From Nitriliruptorales bacterium (GTDB lineage: Bacteria; Actinomycetota; Nitriliruptoria; Euzebyales; Egibacteraceae), in assembly GCA_007119035.1 (NCBI GenBank), contig SKQL01000057.1:1-56351 (forward strand): DNA of 56,351 bases. The letters are read 5' to 3'. The notes under the pieces are model-generated. The model was given only the letters and a program-made list of their open reading frames with translations. It did not search any database and was not told the origin of the DNA. Shown piece after piece: positions 39,344 through 47,127 of this stretch. Position 1 is the first letter of the stretch; every line of letters begins with the position of its first letter. The translations under genes were made by a program, and so were the position numbers.

Positions 39344-40498
39344 TCACAGCCCCGCGTACGTCTGGAGTGCGATGTCGTCCTGCTCCCATTCGAGCTCGCC
39401 CCGCAGCGCCACGACGCCGTCGACCTCCTCGAGGAGGCCCTCGAGCTGGGAGATCCGGCTGCGTCGGCCGACCCCGCCGGACAAGGTGACCTCCCCCCAC
39501 TGCACCGTCGCACGCACGTCTGGCTCCCCGAATCCCTCCAGGGCATCGTCGACAGCGGCCTGCACCGCGACATCTGTGCGCAACAGCACCTCGAGAACGT
39601 CGTGCCTGCTGATCACACCCGCCACGGCACTGTCCGCGAGGACCACGAGTCGGGACACATCCCGGTCGATGAGCTCGCGCGCGACCGCCCGCAAGGTCGC
39701 CTCCGGCGCGGTGACCAGCGCCGGCCGCGAGCACGCCTCGCCGACGGTGACGGCCCGCCGGCGGCGATGACCGGCCGCGGCTCCACGGCCGAGCCGCAGT
39801 CCGTGGGCGGCCGTCTTGTCGAGTAGGTCGCGCTCGCTCAGCACGCCAATCAGCTCACCCGTCTCCGATACGACCGGAGCGCCGCTGACACCGAAGTGGA
39901 ACAGCAGGAGTGCCGCCGTGCGCACGGGCATCCCCTCCTCGAGGACAAGTGGGTCGGCGGTCATGACGTCGGCGACCCGGAGTGGGGATGCCGTACTCCG
40001 TGGAGGTGGTGGTTCGAGTTCGCCCACATCACGCCGGAGCGAGATCGCGAGGCGCTGGAGAAGCCCCTCGGCGGTACGGTCGACGATGCCACGCAGCATG
40101 GTCGCGTCCACCGCAGCGCCCAGCAGGCCGAGCGGTGTCGTGTAGCTCCCGACCAACGTGAGCTGGGCCCTCGAGCGGGACAACGGCTCGAGCTCGATGT
40201 CACCCTCGAACTCGGGGAAGACCTGGCGGGCGGGGTCCGCATGCCACCGCAGGGGGATCTTCACCCGCGAGCCGGCACGCACGGCCACGCCGGTGGACAC
40301 CCGTACGCGCTTGGCGAGCGCCACCCCCGCAGCGGAGGTGTCGACGGACACGAGGAAGGACCCGTCCGCGTCCCGGGCGATCCCCGATTCGGCGGCGTCA
40401 TCGCACAGGAGGTCGACGATCCGGCGTCGCAGGGTCTCCTCGAGGCGTGCGGGATCACCCGGCACGTTGCGATGTGCGTAGAGCCAGCGCCTCATCAT
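39344..40498 (-). CDS. N-terminal SRPBCC-like/uncharacterised domain + two CBS domains + BON domain
   Basis: VADVMTADPLVLEEGMPVRTAALLLFHFGVSGAPVVSETGELIGVLSERDLL (CBS); VQAAVDDALEGFGEPDVRATVQWGEVTLSGGV (BON). Confidence 0.85.
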   Translation of the reverse strand: MMRRWLYAHRNVPGDPARLEETLRRRIVDLLCDDAAESGIARDADGSFLVSVDTSAAGVALAKRVRVSTGVAVRAGSRVKIPLRWHADPARQVFPEFEGDIELEPLSRSRAQLTLVGSYTTPLGLLGAAVDATMLRGIVDRTAEGLLQRLAISLRRDVGELEPPPPRSTASPLRVADVMTADPLVLEEGMPVRTAALLLFHFGVSGAPVVSETGELIGVLSERDLLDKTAAHGLRLGRGAAAGHRRRRAVTVGEACSRPALVTAPEATLRAVARELIDRDVSRLVVLADSAVAGVISRHDVLEVLLRTDVAVQAAVDDALEGFGEPDVRATVQWGEVTLSGGVGRRSRISQLEGLLEEVDGVVALRGELEWEQDDIALQTYAGL

Positions 40499-40620
40499 CG
40501 TCTCCCTCCGCGTCGGACCCGTCTCATGGCGGCACGAGCCACTCTGCGCGCGAGGAGCCGGGGGAGGTAGGGCCGATGGTCCCTGTGCGGCGGGGCTGCC
40601 GGGCCCGACCGCGTGCGACC

Positions 40621-41268
40621 TCAGCGGGACTTGTCCTGCGGCCGGTGGCCGGCCAGGTAGGCAGCGGCCTCGGCACGTCGGGCGACCTGCAGCTTCGAGA
40701 GGATCGTGGAGACGTAGTTCTTCACCGTCTTCTCCGCGAGGTGCACGTGCTCACCGATCTGCCGGTTCGTCAGCCCCTCCGCGATCATGTCCAGGATCCG
40801 GGCCTCCGTCGGTGTCAGGCGGGCCAGTCGGGGATCCTCGTCGCTCTTGGGGTTACGGACCCGTTCGAGAACGCGTGCGGTGACTCCGGGGTCGAGGAGG
40901 GACTCGCCCGCCGCGACCCGGCGAATGCCGTCCACGAGATCCGACCCGCGAATCTGCTTGAGCACATACCCCGCCGCGCCTGCCATGATCGAGTCGAACA
41001 ATGCCTGGTCGTCCGAGAACGACGTCAGCATCAGGACTGCCATGTCGGGATGCTCGGCACGGATGTCCCGGCACGCCTCCACACCCGACCGGTCCGGCAG
41101 GCGAACATCGAGCACGACGACGTCGGGCTTGTATGAACGGGCTCGCAGGACCGCCTCTCCGGCCGTGCCGGCCTCAGCGACGACCTCGAGGTCCTCGTGG
41201 GCCTCGAGCATTCCGCGCAAACCTGTCCGCACGACCTCGTGATCGTCGACCAACATCACTCGCACCAT
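40621..41268 (-). CDS. LuxR/NarL-family response regulator, DevR/DosR-like
   Basis: VMLVDDHEVVRTGLRGML, DVVVLDVRLPDRSGVEACRDIR, LTPTEARILDMIAEGLTNRQIGEHVHLAEKTVKNYVSTILSKL. Confidence 0.92.
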   Translation of the reverse strand: MVRVMLVDDHEVVRTGLRGMLEAHEDLEVVAEAGTAGEAVLRARSYKPDVVVLDVRLPDRSGVEACRDIRAEHPDMAVLMLTSFSDDQALFDSIMAGAAGYVLKQIRGSDLVDGIRRVAAGESLLDPGVTARVLERVRNPKSDEDPRLARLTPTEARILDMIAEGLTNRQIGEHVHLAEKTVKNYVSTILSKLQVARRAEAAAYLAGHRPQDKSR

Positions 41269-41270
41269 GT

Positions 41271-42395
41271 CTAACGTCCCCCAACCGGTACTCGCAGGCG
41301 CACGGTCGTGCCCTGTCCCTTCACATTGTCGATCACACATTCCCCGCCGACCGCATCGGCTCGCTCCCGGATGTTGTCGAGGCCGCGGCCCACCCTGGAC
41401 GCGCTGGGCTCGAACCCTGTCCCGTCGTCCGCGACGACGACCTCGACCGAATCGTCGAGTCCACGCGCGGATACCGTCACCGCGGAGGCGTCCGCGTGCT
41501 TGGCGACATTCGACAATGCCTCCCGGACGACTTGGAGCAGGTCCGGAACCACCGCGTCGGGCAACCATTCGTCGAGCCCCCCCTGCACGTCGAGGCGTGG
41601 ACGCACGAGTGCGTTGACCTCGTGCTCCCGGGCCAACTCCGCCAATCCCCGCTCCAGTCCCATCCCCGCTGCCTGACCGGGCCTCAGCTGGAAGATGTAG
41701 TTGCGGAGCTCGCGTATGGCACCGTCCAGCGCATCGACGGCCGCGTCCAGCCGCGCGTCCACGCGGGCGGGGTCGGTGTCCACCAGGCCCCTCGCGGACT
41801 CCAAGCCCATCCCGATGGAGAACAGCGCTTGGATGACCCCGTCGTGGAGCTCACGGGAAATCCGGTCACGCTCGTCCGCGACCGCCATGGACTGCAGCCG
41901 CTCAGCCAGCTGGGCGTTCTCGACGGCCGCGCCGGCTTGCGCAGCCAGCACCGCGACCAACTCCTCGTCGCGTTCGTCGAAGCCTCCGGGCTTCTCGGTC
42001 AGATAGAGGTTGCCGTACACCTGCCCACCGGAGCGCACGGGTGCCCCCAAGAAGCTGCGCATGGGCGGATGCCCCTCGGGGAAGCCGTAGGAGGCGGGGT
42101 GCGAGTTGATGTCGTCCGTGCGGATGATGCGCGGATCCCGGATCAGCAATCCCAGCAAGCCCTCTCCGCGGGGCAGGTGCCCGATCCGGGCCACCGTGTC
42201 CTCGTCAACCCCCCGGTGCACGAACGACGAGATCGTCTCGTCCTCACCGAGCACCCCCAACGCGGCATACTGCGCCCCCGTCGCACGGGCAGCCGCGTCG
42301 ACGATCGTCTCGAGCACCCCGTCGAGCGTGAGCGCACCCGCGAGCGCCCCTGCCGCGTCGGCCAGACCTCGCAGCCGTTCGTGTGCGCCGTTCAC
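41271..42395 (-). CDS. GAF-domain sensor histidine kinase, DevS/DosS-like (GTG start)
   Basis: GAF region then DERDRISRELHDGVIQALFSIGMGLESA (HisKA_3), VVREALSNVAKHADAS, RGLDNIRERADAVGG. Confidence 0.9.
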   Translation of the reverse strand: MNGAHERLRGLADAAGALAGALTLDGVLETIVDAAARATGAQYAALGVLGEDETISSFVHRGVDEDTVARIGHLPRGEGLLGLLIRDPRIIRTDDINSHPASYGFPEGHPPMRSFLGAPVRSGGQVYGNLYLTEKPGGFDERDEELVAVLAAQAGAAVENAQLAERLQSMAVADERDRISRELHDGVIQALFSIGMGLESARGLVDTDPARVDARLDAAVDALDGAIRELRNYIFQLRPGQAAGMGLERGLAELAREHEVNALVRPRLDVQGGLDEWLPDAVVPDLLQVVREALSNVAKHADASAVTVSARGLDDSVEVVVADDGTGFEPSASRVGRGLDNIRERADAVGGECVIDNVKGQGTTVRLRVPVGGR

Positions 42396-42871
42396 GTGGA
42401 GAGCATAACGATCCCCGCAAGTCGATCCGCGACGTCGAGCACGAACCGGCGCACGCACGCCTCCGCGACACGGTGGCCGACGAGTCGGTCGCCCGCTCCC
42501 CCGACGACCGACAGCGGGGGCCGGTACGAGCCCATGAGCGAGAGCTGGCATCCGTGACCTCGCAGCGACGCCAGCTCGAGGTCCGCCTCCAGAACGGGCA
42601 CGACCCGATCGGCCGAGGCAGAGCGCCACTCGACGCGTCGAAGCATCGCTCCCCCCTGCCCCACGACGCCGGGCTCCCCCACTCCCGTCCACGTCCGGTG
42701 CGCTGCCAAGGCGGAGGGCAGAGCCCGATCCGCACGCACGTCCACGAGCCATCCGCCGGCGGAGTCCTCGGCCGGGGATGGCAACCACTGCCCGGGATCG
42801 CCTCCGAAGCCGCTCTCGAGGTCCGCGAGCTCGTGCTCCAGGTATGTGTAGAAGTAGACATGTCGCCGCAT
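42392..42871 (-). CDS. Standalone SRPBCC-like/uncharacterised domain protein homologous to the N-terminus of 39344..40498
   Basis: PVLEADLELASLRGHGCQLSLMGSYRPPLSVVGGAGDRLVGHRVAEACVRRFV vs PEFEGDIELEPLSRSRAQLTLVGSYTTPLGLLGAAVDATMLRGIVDRTAEGLL. Confidence 0.8.
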   Translation of the reverse strand: MRRHVYFYTYLEHELADLESGFGGDPGQWLPSPAEDSAGGWLVDVRADRALPSALAAHRTWTGVGEPGVVGQGGAMLRRVEWRSASADRVVPVLEADLELASLRGHGCQLSLMGSYRPPLSVVGGAGDRLVGHRVAEACVRRFVLDVADRLAGIVMLST

Positions 42872-42880
42872 GCCGACCCC

Positions 42881-43273
42881 TCAGGCGATCCGGCGGCCGG
42901 TGATGGCCCGCGGCAGCACCCGGACGTAGTGCACCCGGTCACCGGCCGCCCATGGCCGGAGAGGCAACTCACGGGCGCGCTCGAGCTCATCGGGATCCCA
43001 CACCTCCTGCGCTTTCCCGTGGACCACCACGCTCCAGCCGCTCTGCCATCCCGCGTCCACCTCGTCGACCTCGAACGCGACGGTGGCACCATGCACCTGA
43101 TCGAGAAGCCCCCCGCGGTCGGTGCGGAAGACGACGCTGCCCTCGTGGAACAGGTAGTTGACCGGCAATAGCTCCGGGACCCCGTCGCGGAGGAACGCGA
43201 GCCGTCCGAGGTATTGCTGTCCCAACAGGCGCAAGCATTCCTCGACGGGCAAGTCGACCAGTTCCCTCATCAC
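42881..43273 (-). CDS. Pyridoxamine 5'-phosphate oxidase family protein (PPOX-2)
   Basis: LGRLAFLRDGVPELLPVNYLFHEGSVVFRTDRGGLLDQVHGATVAFEVDEVDAGWQSGWSVVVHG. Confidence 0.9.
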   Translation of the reverse strand: MMRELVDLPVEECLRLLGQQYLGRLAFLRDGVPELLPVNYLFHEGSVVFRTDRGGLLDQVHGATVAFEVDEVDAGWQSGWSVVVHGKAQEVWDPDELERARELPLRPWAAGDRVHYVRVLPRAITGRRIA

Positions 43274-43493
43274 CGTCTCCTACCTTGAGGTGCTTGTTCC
43301 AAAGTGGCTCCGGGACCAGGATCGCCTCCGCCCCCGTACGACGGCAGTACCGAACGTCCCGCCACACCTACCCGAAGGTCCCCCACGCGGTGGGGCTTGC
43401 GCCCTTCGTGTCGCACTGGGGCGACGCCCACTCTTGGCGCAGACCGTTCGTGGCCGGTGGGATCTGGCCGTCTGAGCACAGGAGCGATACGAG

Positions 43494-44813
43494 ATGACGC
43501 AAGCAAGTGGCTTCGCCCGCCTTTGGGCCGCGATCGCAGCGATCCTGGCGTTGATGCTGGGGGTGACCGTGGCGCTGACCTTCGGTGGGGGGCTCGGTGA
43601 CTCGGGTGGCACCGCGGCCGCGGAGACCGAGGCCGTCAGCGTGACATTGACGGAGTTCGCGATCGAGCCGGGCGATCTCACCGTGCCCTCGGGAGTGCCC
43701 CTGACGTTCGAGGTCGCGAACGAGGGGGCGACGCCCCACGATTTCGTGATCGAGGGCGTGGCTGCCACCTCGGTCCTCCAGTCGGGCGAGAGCGAGACGT
43801 TAGAGGTGGACGCGCTCGAGCCGGGCACCTACGAGGTCATCTGCGAGGAGCCCGGCCACGAGGGAGCGGGGATGGTCGGGACCCTGACGGTGAGCGAGGA
43901 CGGAGCGGCCGACTCCGGAGGCGAAGACGGGGCGGAGGCCCCGGCGGACGAGGAGATGTCGGCCGAGGAGATGGCGGCCATGCACGACGACCTCTCGGCC
44001 TTCCCCGCCGAGACCGAGGGGCAGGGCAATCAGCCGATGGAGCCCGAGATCGACGACGACGGGACGAAGGTCTTCGAGCTCACCGCCACCCATGTCGAGT
44101 GGGAGACGGAGCCGGGCGAGATCCGCGAGGCGCTCGCTTACAACGACCAGATCCCCGGGCCGCGGATCGACGTCGACGAGGGCGACGACGTGCGTTTGGT
44201 CCTGCACAACGAGCTCGAGGTGCCGACCGCCCTGCACCTGCACGGCCTCGTGCTGCCCAACGCGATGGACGGCGTCCCCGGCCTCACGCAGGACTCGGTG
44301 CTGCCCGGTGAGTCGTTCGACTACGAGCTGACCGTCGAGAACAGCGGCTCGCACATGTACCACTCGCACTTCGACTCCGCGAACCAGGTGCCATCCGGCT
44401 TGCTGGGCGCGTTCGTGGTCCACGGCGACGACGAGCCCGAGGTCGACCACGACATCGTGATGGTGCTCAACGACGGGCCGCTGGGTTACACGCTCAACGG
44501 CAAGGGCTTCCCCGCGACGGAGCCCCTCGTCGTTGACGAGGGCGACACCGTGCGCGTCCGCTATATGAACGAGGGGCTCGAGGTGCATCCCATGCACCTG
44601 CACGGGATGCCGCAGGAGGTCATCGCGCGCGATGGCTACCCACTCGACTCCCCCTATATCGAGGACAACATCCTCGTCGGTCCTGGCGACCGCATCGATG
44701 TCATAGTCGAGGCGACCGAGGTCGGCGCCTGGGCGTGGCACTGCCACATCCTCACGCACGCGGAAGGCCCTCACGGGATGTTCGGTATGGTGACCGCCCT
44801 TATCGTGGAGTAA
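43494..44813 (+). CDS. Multicopper oxidase with additional N-terminal cupredoxin domain
   Basis: N-terminal cupredoxin (ATPHDFVIEG, TYEVICEEPGHEGAGMVGTLTV); copper motifs HLHGLVLPN, MYHSHFDS, HPMHLHG, HCHILTHAEGPHGM. Confidence 0.9.
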   Translation: MTQASGFARLWAAIAAILALMLGVTVALTFGGGLGDSGGTAAAETEAVSVTLTEFAIEPGDLTVPSGVPLTFEVANEGATPHDFVIEGVAATSVLQSGESETLEVDALEPGTYEVICEEPGHEGAGMVGTLTVSEDGAADSGGEDGAEAPADEEMSAEEMAAMHDDLSAFPAETEGQGNQPMEPEIDDDGTKVFELTATHVEWETEPGEIREALAYNDQIPGPRIDVDEGDDVRLVLHNELEVPTALHLHGLVLPNAMDGVPGLTQDSVLPGESFDYELTVENSGSHMYHSHFDSANQVPSGLLGAFVVHGDDEPEVDHDIVMVLNDGPLGYTLNGKGFPATEPLVVDEGDTVRVRYMNEGLEVHPMHLHGMPQEVIARDGYPLDSPYIEDNILVGPGDRIDVIVEATEVGAWAWHCHILTHAEGPHGMFGMVTALIVE

Positions 44814-44855
44814 CGCCCAGACAACGTCCCTACCGGACAGGAAGGACGCACGGCC

Positions 44856-45290
44856 ATGGCCAAGATCATCGTGGGAGTCGACGGCTCCCCGCACGCCCAA
44901 GCCGCACTGCAGTGGGCGGTCGAGGAGGCACGGCTCCGGGGCGCGAGCCTCACCGCCGTGTACGCGTACACGCCCTACTCCGCCGAGTTGTACGGCCTGC
45001 CGGGCGAACAACTCCAAACGGTCATCGACGAGGCCGATAACCAGGCCGAGGGGATCCTCTCCGAGGCTGTCGCAGCAGTCCGGGAGGAGGCCGGCGCCAT
45101 CAAGATCGACACTGAGGTGGCGAGGGGCGAGAGCGCCGCGCGCGCACTCGTCGATCGCTCGTCGGACGCGGACATGCTCGTGGTCGGCTCCAGGGGGCGC
45201 GGCGGGATCGCCGGGATGCTGCTGGGCTCGGTGAGCCAACAGGCAGCCCAGCACTCCCCCTGCCCCGTGACCATCATCCGGTCGGACTGA
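44856..45290 (+). CDS. Universal stress protein (USP)
   Basis: IIVGVDGSPHAQAALQWAVEEA, DMLVVGSRGRGGIAGMLLGSVSQQAAQHSPCPVTIIR. Confidence 0.95.
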   Translation: MAKIIVGVDGSPHAQAALQWAVEEARLRGASLTAVYAYTPYSAELYGLPGEQLQTVIDEADNQAEGILSEAVAAVREEAGAIKIDTEVARGESAARALVDRSSDADMLVVGSRGRGGIAGMLLGSVSQQAAQHSPCPVTIIRSD

Positions 45291-45291
45291 C

Positions 45292-45789
45292 ATGCGCACA
45301 CACACCCGACGCGGCGTCACGCGTGTCGCGGCACTGCTGCTCGCCCCGGCCCTGCTCGCGGCCTGCGGCCCGTCCGCCTCGGACGCCGATGGTCCCGTCG
45401 ACCCGCAGACGGTACTGGCCGAGGCGGACGATGTCGCGCACGTGTTCCGGTCCGCGACGTGCGAGTGCTGCGGTGCCCATGCCGATCACCTCGAGGAAGC
45501 GGGCTTCGAGGTCGTCGAGCACGTGGTCGACGACGTGAACGCGGCGAAGGCGACCGCCGAGATCCCCGAGCAGCTCTTCAGCTGCCACACCACGATGATC
45601 GGCGGTTATGCGGTCGAGGGGCATGTCCCCGCGGAGTCGATCGAGCGGATGCTCGCCGACGCGCCGCCCATCGACGGGATCGCTCTCGCTGGCATGCCCG
45701 CAGGAGCCCCGGGAATGCCCGGTGAGGTGGAGGCGCCACTCGACGTTCGTGCGTTCGTCGGCGGAGAGGACTCGGGCGCTGTCCGCTGA
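45292..45789 (+). CDS. DUF411 metal-related lipoprotein
   Basis: Lipobox LLAAC; VFRSATCECCGAHADHLEEAGFEVVEHVVDD, QLFSCHTTMIGGYAVEGHVPAESIERML. Confidence 0.9.
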   Translation: MRTHTRRGVTRVAALLLAPALLAACGPSASDADGPVDPQTVLAEADDVAHVFRSATCECCGAHADHLEEAGFEVVEHVVDDVNAAKATAEIPEQLFSCHTTMIGGYAVEGHVPAESIERMLADAPPIDGIALAGMPAGAPGMPGEVEAPLDVRAFVGGEDSGAVR

Positions 45790-45794
45790 GGGCC

Positions 45795-46244
45795 TCACCC
45801 GGGAGGGTCCACCGGGAGCACGACGGTGAACGTGGACCCCACTCCAACGGTGCTGTCGAGCTCGGCGACGAGTCGGCCGACCCGCTCCGCGATGTCGTCG
45901 CGGATCGCTCGCACCTCCTGCATGGGGCGGCCCTTCGGGTCCTCGAGCTCCCAGTCCTCCATGGGGGTGGTCGTCGCGGGGCACGCCTCCCCGACATTGC
46001 ATCCCATCGAGATCAGGCGGTCCGCGCTGTCGGCGAGATCGGGAGTGAGCATTCGCCCGGGCGTCTCCGGGACATCGACGCCGATCTCGTCCATGGCGGC
46101 GATGACCTCCGGGTGCGGCCGCCCGGCCGGCTCGGTGCCCGCGGACGACGCCAGATAACGGCCTCCCGCGGCCTCGTTGAACAATGCCTCGGCCATCCGT
46201 GACCGTCCGGCGTTGTGCACGCATACGAATAGGACGTCAGGCAT
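45795..46244 (-). CDS. Low-MW phosphatase-type arsenate reductase (ArsC) with a histidine-kinase-like C-terminal tail
   Basis: VLFVCVHNAGRSRMAEALFNEAAGG...MGCNVGEACP; terminal DSTVGVGSTFTVVLPVDPPG. Confidence 0.9.
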   Translation of the reverse strand: MPDVLFVCVHNAGRSRMAEALFNEAAGGRYLASSAGTEPAGRPHPEVIAAMDEIGVDVPETPGRMLTPDLADSADRLISMGCNVGEACPATTTPMEDWELEDPKGRPMQEVRAIRDDIAERVGRLVAELDSTVGVGSTFTVVLPVDPPG

Positions 46245-46400
46245 CGTTGCTCCTCGGCTGACTCGAACGCCAATGTAGCGCCGGAGCCCGCCTGCACCCA
46301 GGCCACGGACAGGCCCACCGAGGACTACATCACCGGCCGTTTCGGCTGACAACCTCCCGCGGGCATACTGCCGGTTGTCAGCGAGGAGAGGACATCCGGA

Positions 46401-46742
46401 GTGGCGATCATCGCCTGCCCTGCCTGCGGTGAGGACGAGGCCCTCGAGGGCACGCGGTCCGACGCGCACACCCTCGATGTCGAATGCACCGCCTGCGGTG
46501 CCGCGTGGCAGCGCCACACGGACCGACGGTGCGCCCTGTGCGGGTCGACGGACCTCAAGTACACCCCCCGCGACGTTCTCGAGCGATCCCGGGGAAACCA
46601 GCACACCCCCACCGGGCGCATCGACGCCTGGGCGTGCTACTCCTGCGGCGGCCGGGACGTGACGGGCCCGCATCCGGAGGCGGGCGACCCCGCGGACCTG
46701 CTGGGCGGCGACCTGCGAGAGGGCTGGGCCCGGCACCGGTGA
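46401..46742 (+). CDS. Small multi-zinc-ribbon protein
   Basis: CPACGEDEA, CTACGAAW, CALCGSTD, CYSCGGRD. Confidence 0.75.
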   Translation: MAIIACPACGEDEALEGTRSDAHTLDVECTACGAAWQRHTDRRCALCGSTDLKYTPRDVLERSRGNQHTPTGRIDAWACYSCGGRDVTGPHPEAGDPADLLGGDLREGWARHR

Positions 46743-46890
46743 CGGGACGGTCCTTGCCGTCCGCAGCGGACCACGGCGTCGAGTTGGCGCGCCAGGTGAC
46801 GTACTTCCTCACCGGCGACCGAGTGCGGTAGCCCGCCCGGTTTGCCTGGTTTACGCCACCCGACTTGCCCTATTTGCCCGTTTCCTTTCA

Positions 46891-46939
46891 GAGGTTTGTA
46901 GAGAAATGCTGCTTCAGGCGGCAATTCTCTACAAACCTC
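46891..46939. repeat. 22-5-22 inverted repeat, copy 2 (one mismatch and one G-U wobble)
   Basis: gaggtttgtagagaaatgctgc-ttcag-gcggcaattctctacaaacctc. Confidence 0.95.
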
Positions 46940-46994
46940 AGGTCGGGAGGGGGACCAAACCTCGGGTAGGGAGGGATCGAACCTCGGCGCGGAA

Positions 46995-47112
46995 TCAGAG
47001 CTCGGCACGCTCGAAGCGCCAGGCCGCCACGAGGAGGGCCAGCGCGGTGGAGGCCACGGTTACGGCCACCAGCTGGGTGAAGGCGAGGACGCCCTGGGAC
47101 GGCCCGGCGGGC
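46995..47112 (-). pseudogene. Possible C-terminal remnant of an ABC-2-type permease
   Basis: Minus-strand PAGPSQGVLAFTQLVAVTVASTALALLVAAWRFERAEL*; last-TM-plus-WRFxRxxL tail style; no upstream coding body. Confidence 0.4.
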
Positions 47113-47127
47113 CTCGACCCGCTCTCG

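Noticed and set aside
29767-46939. The two hairpins considered as terminal inverted repeats of one 17-kb mobile element
   Set aside because: Each is itself a complete palindrome, the enclosed genes are mixed housekeeping/accessory, and no transposase or integrase was seen.
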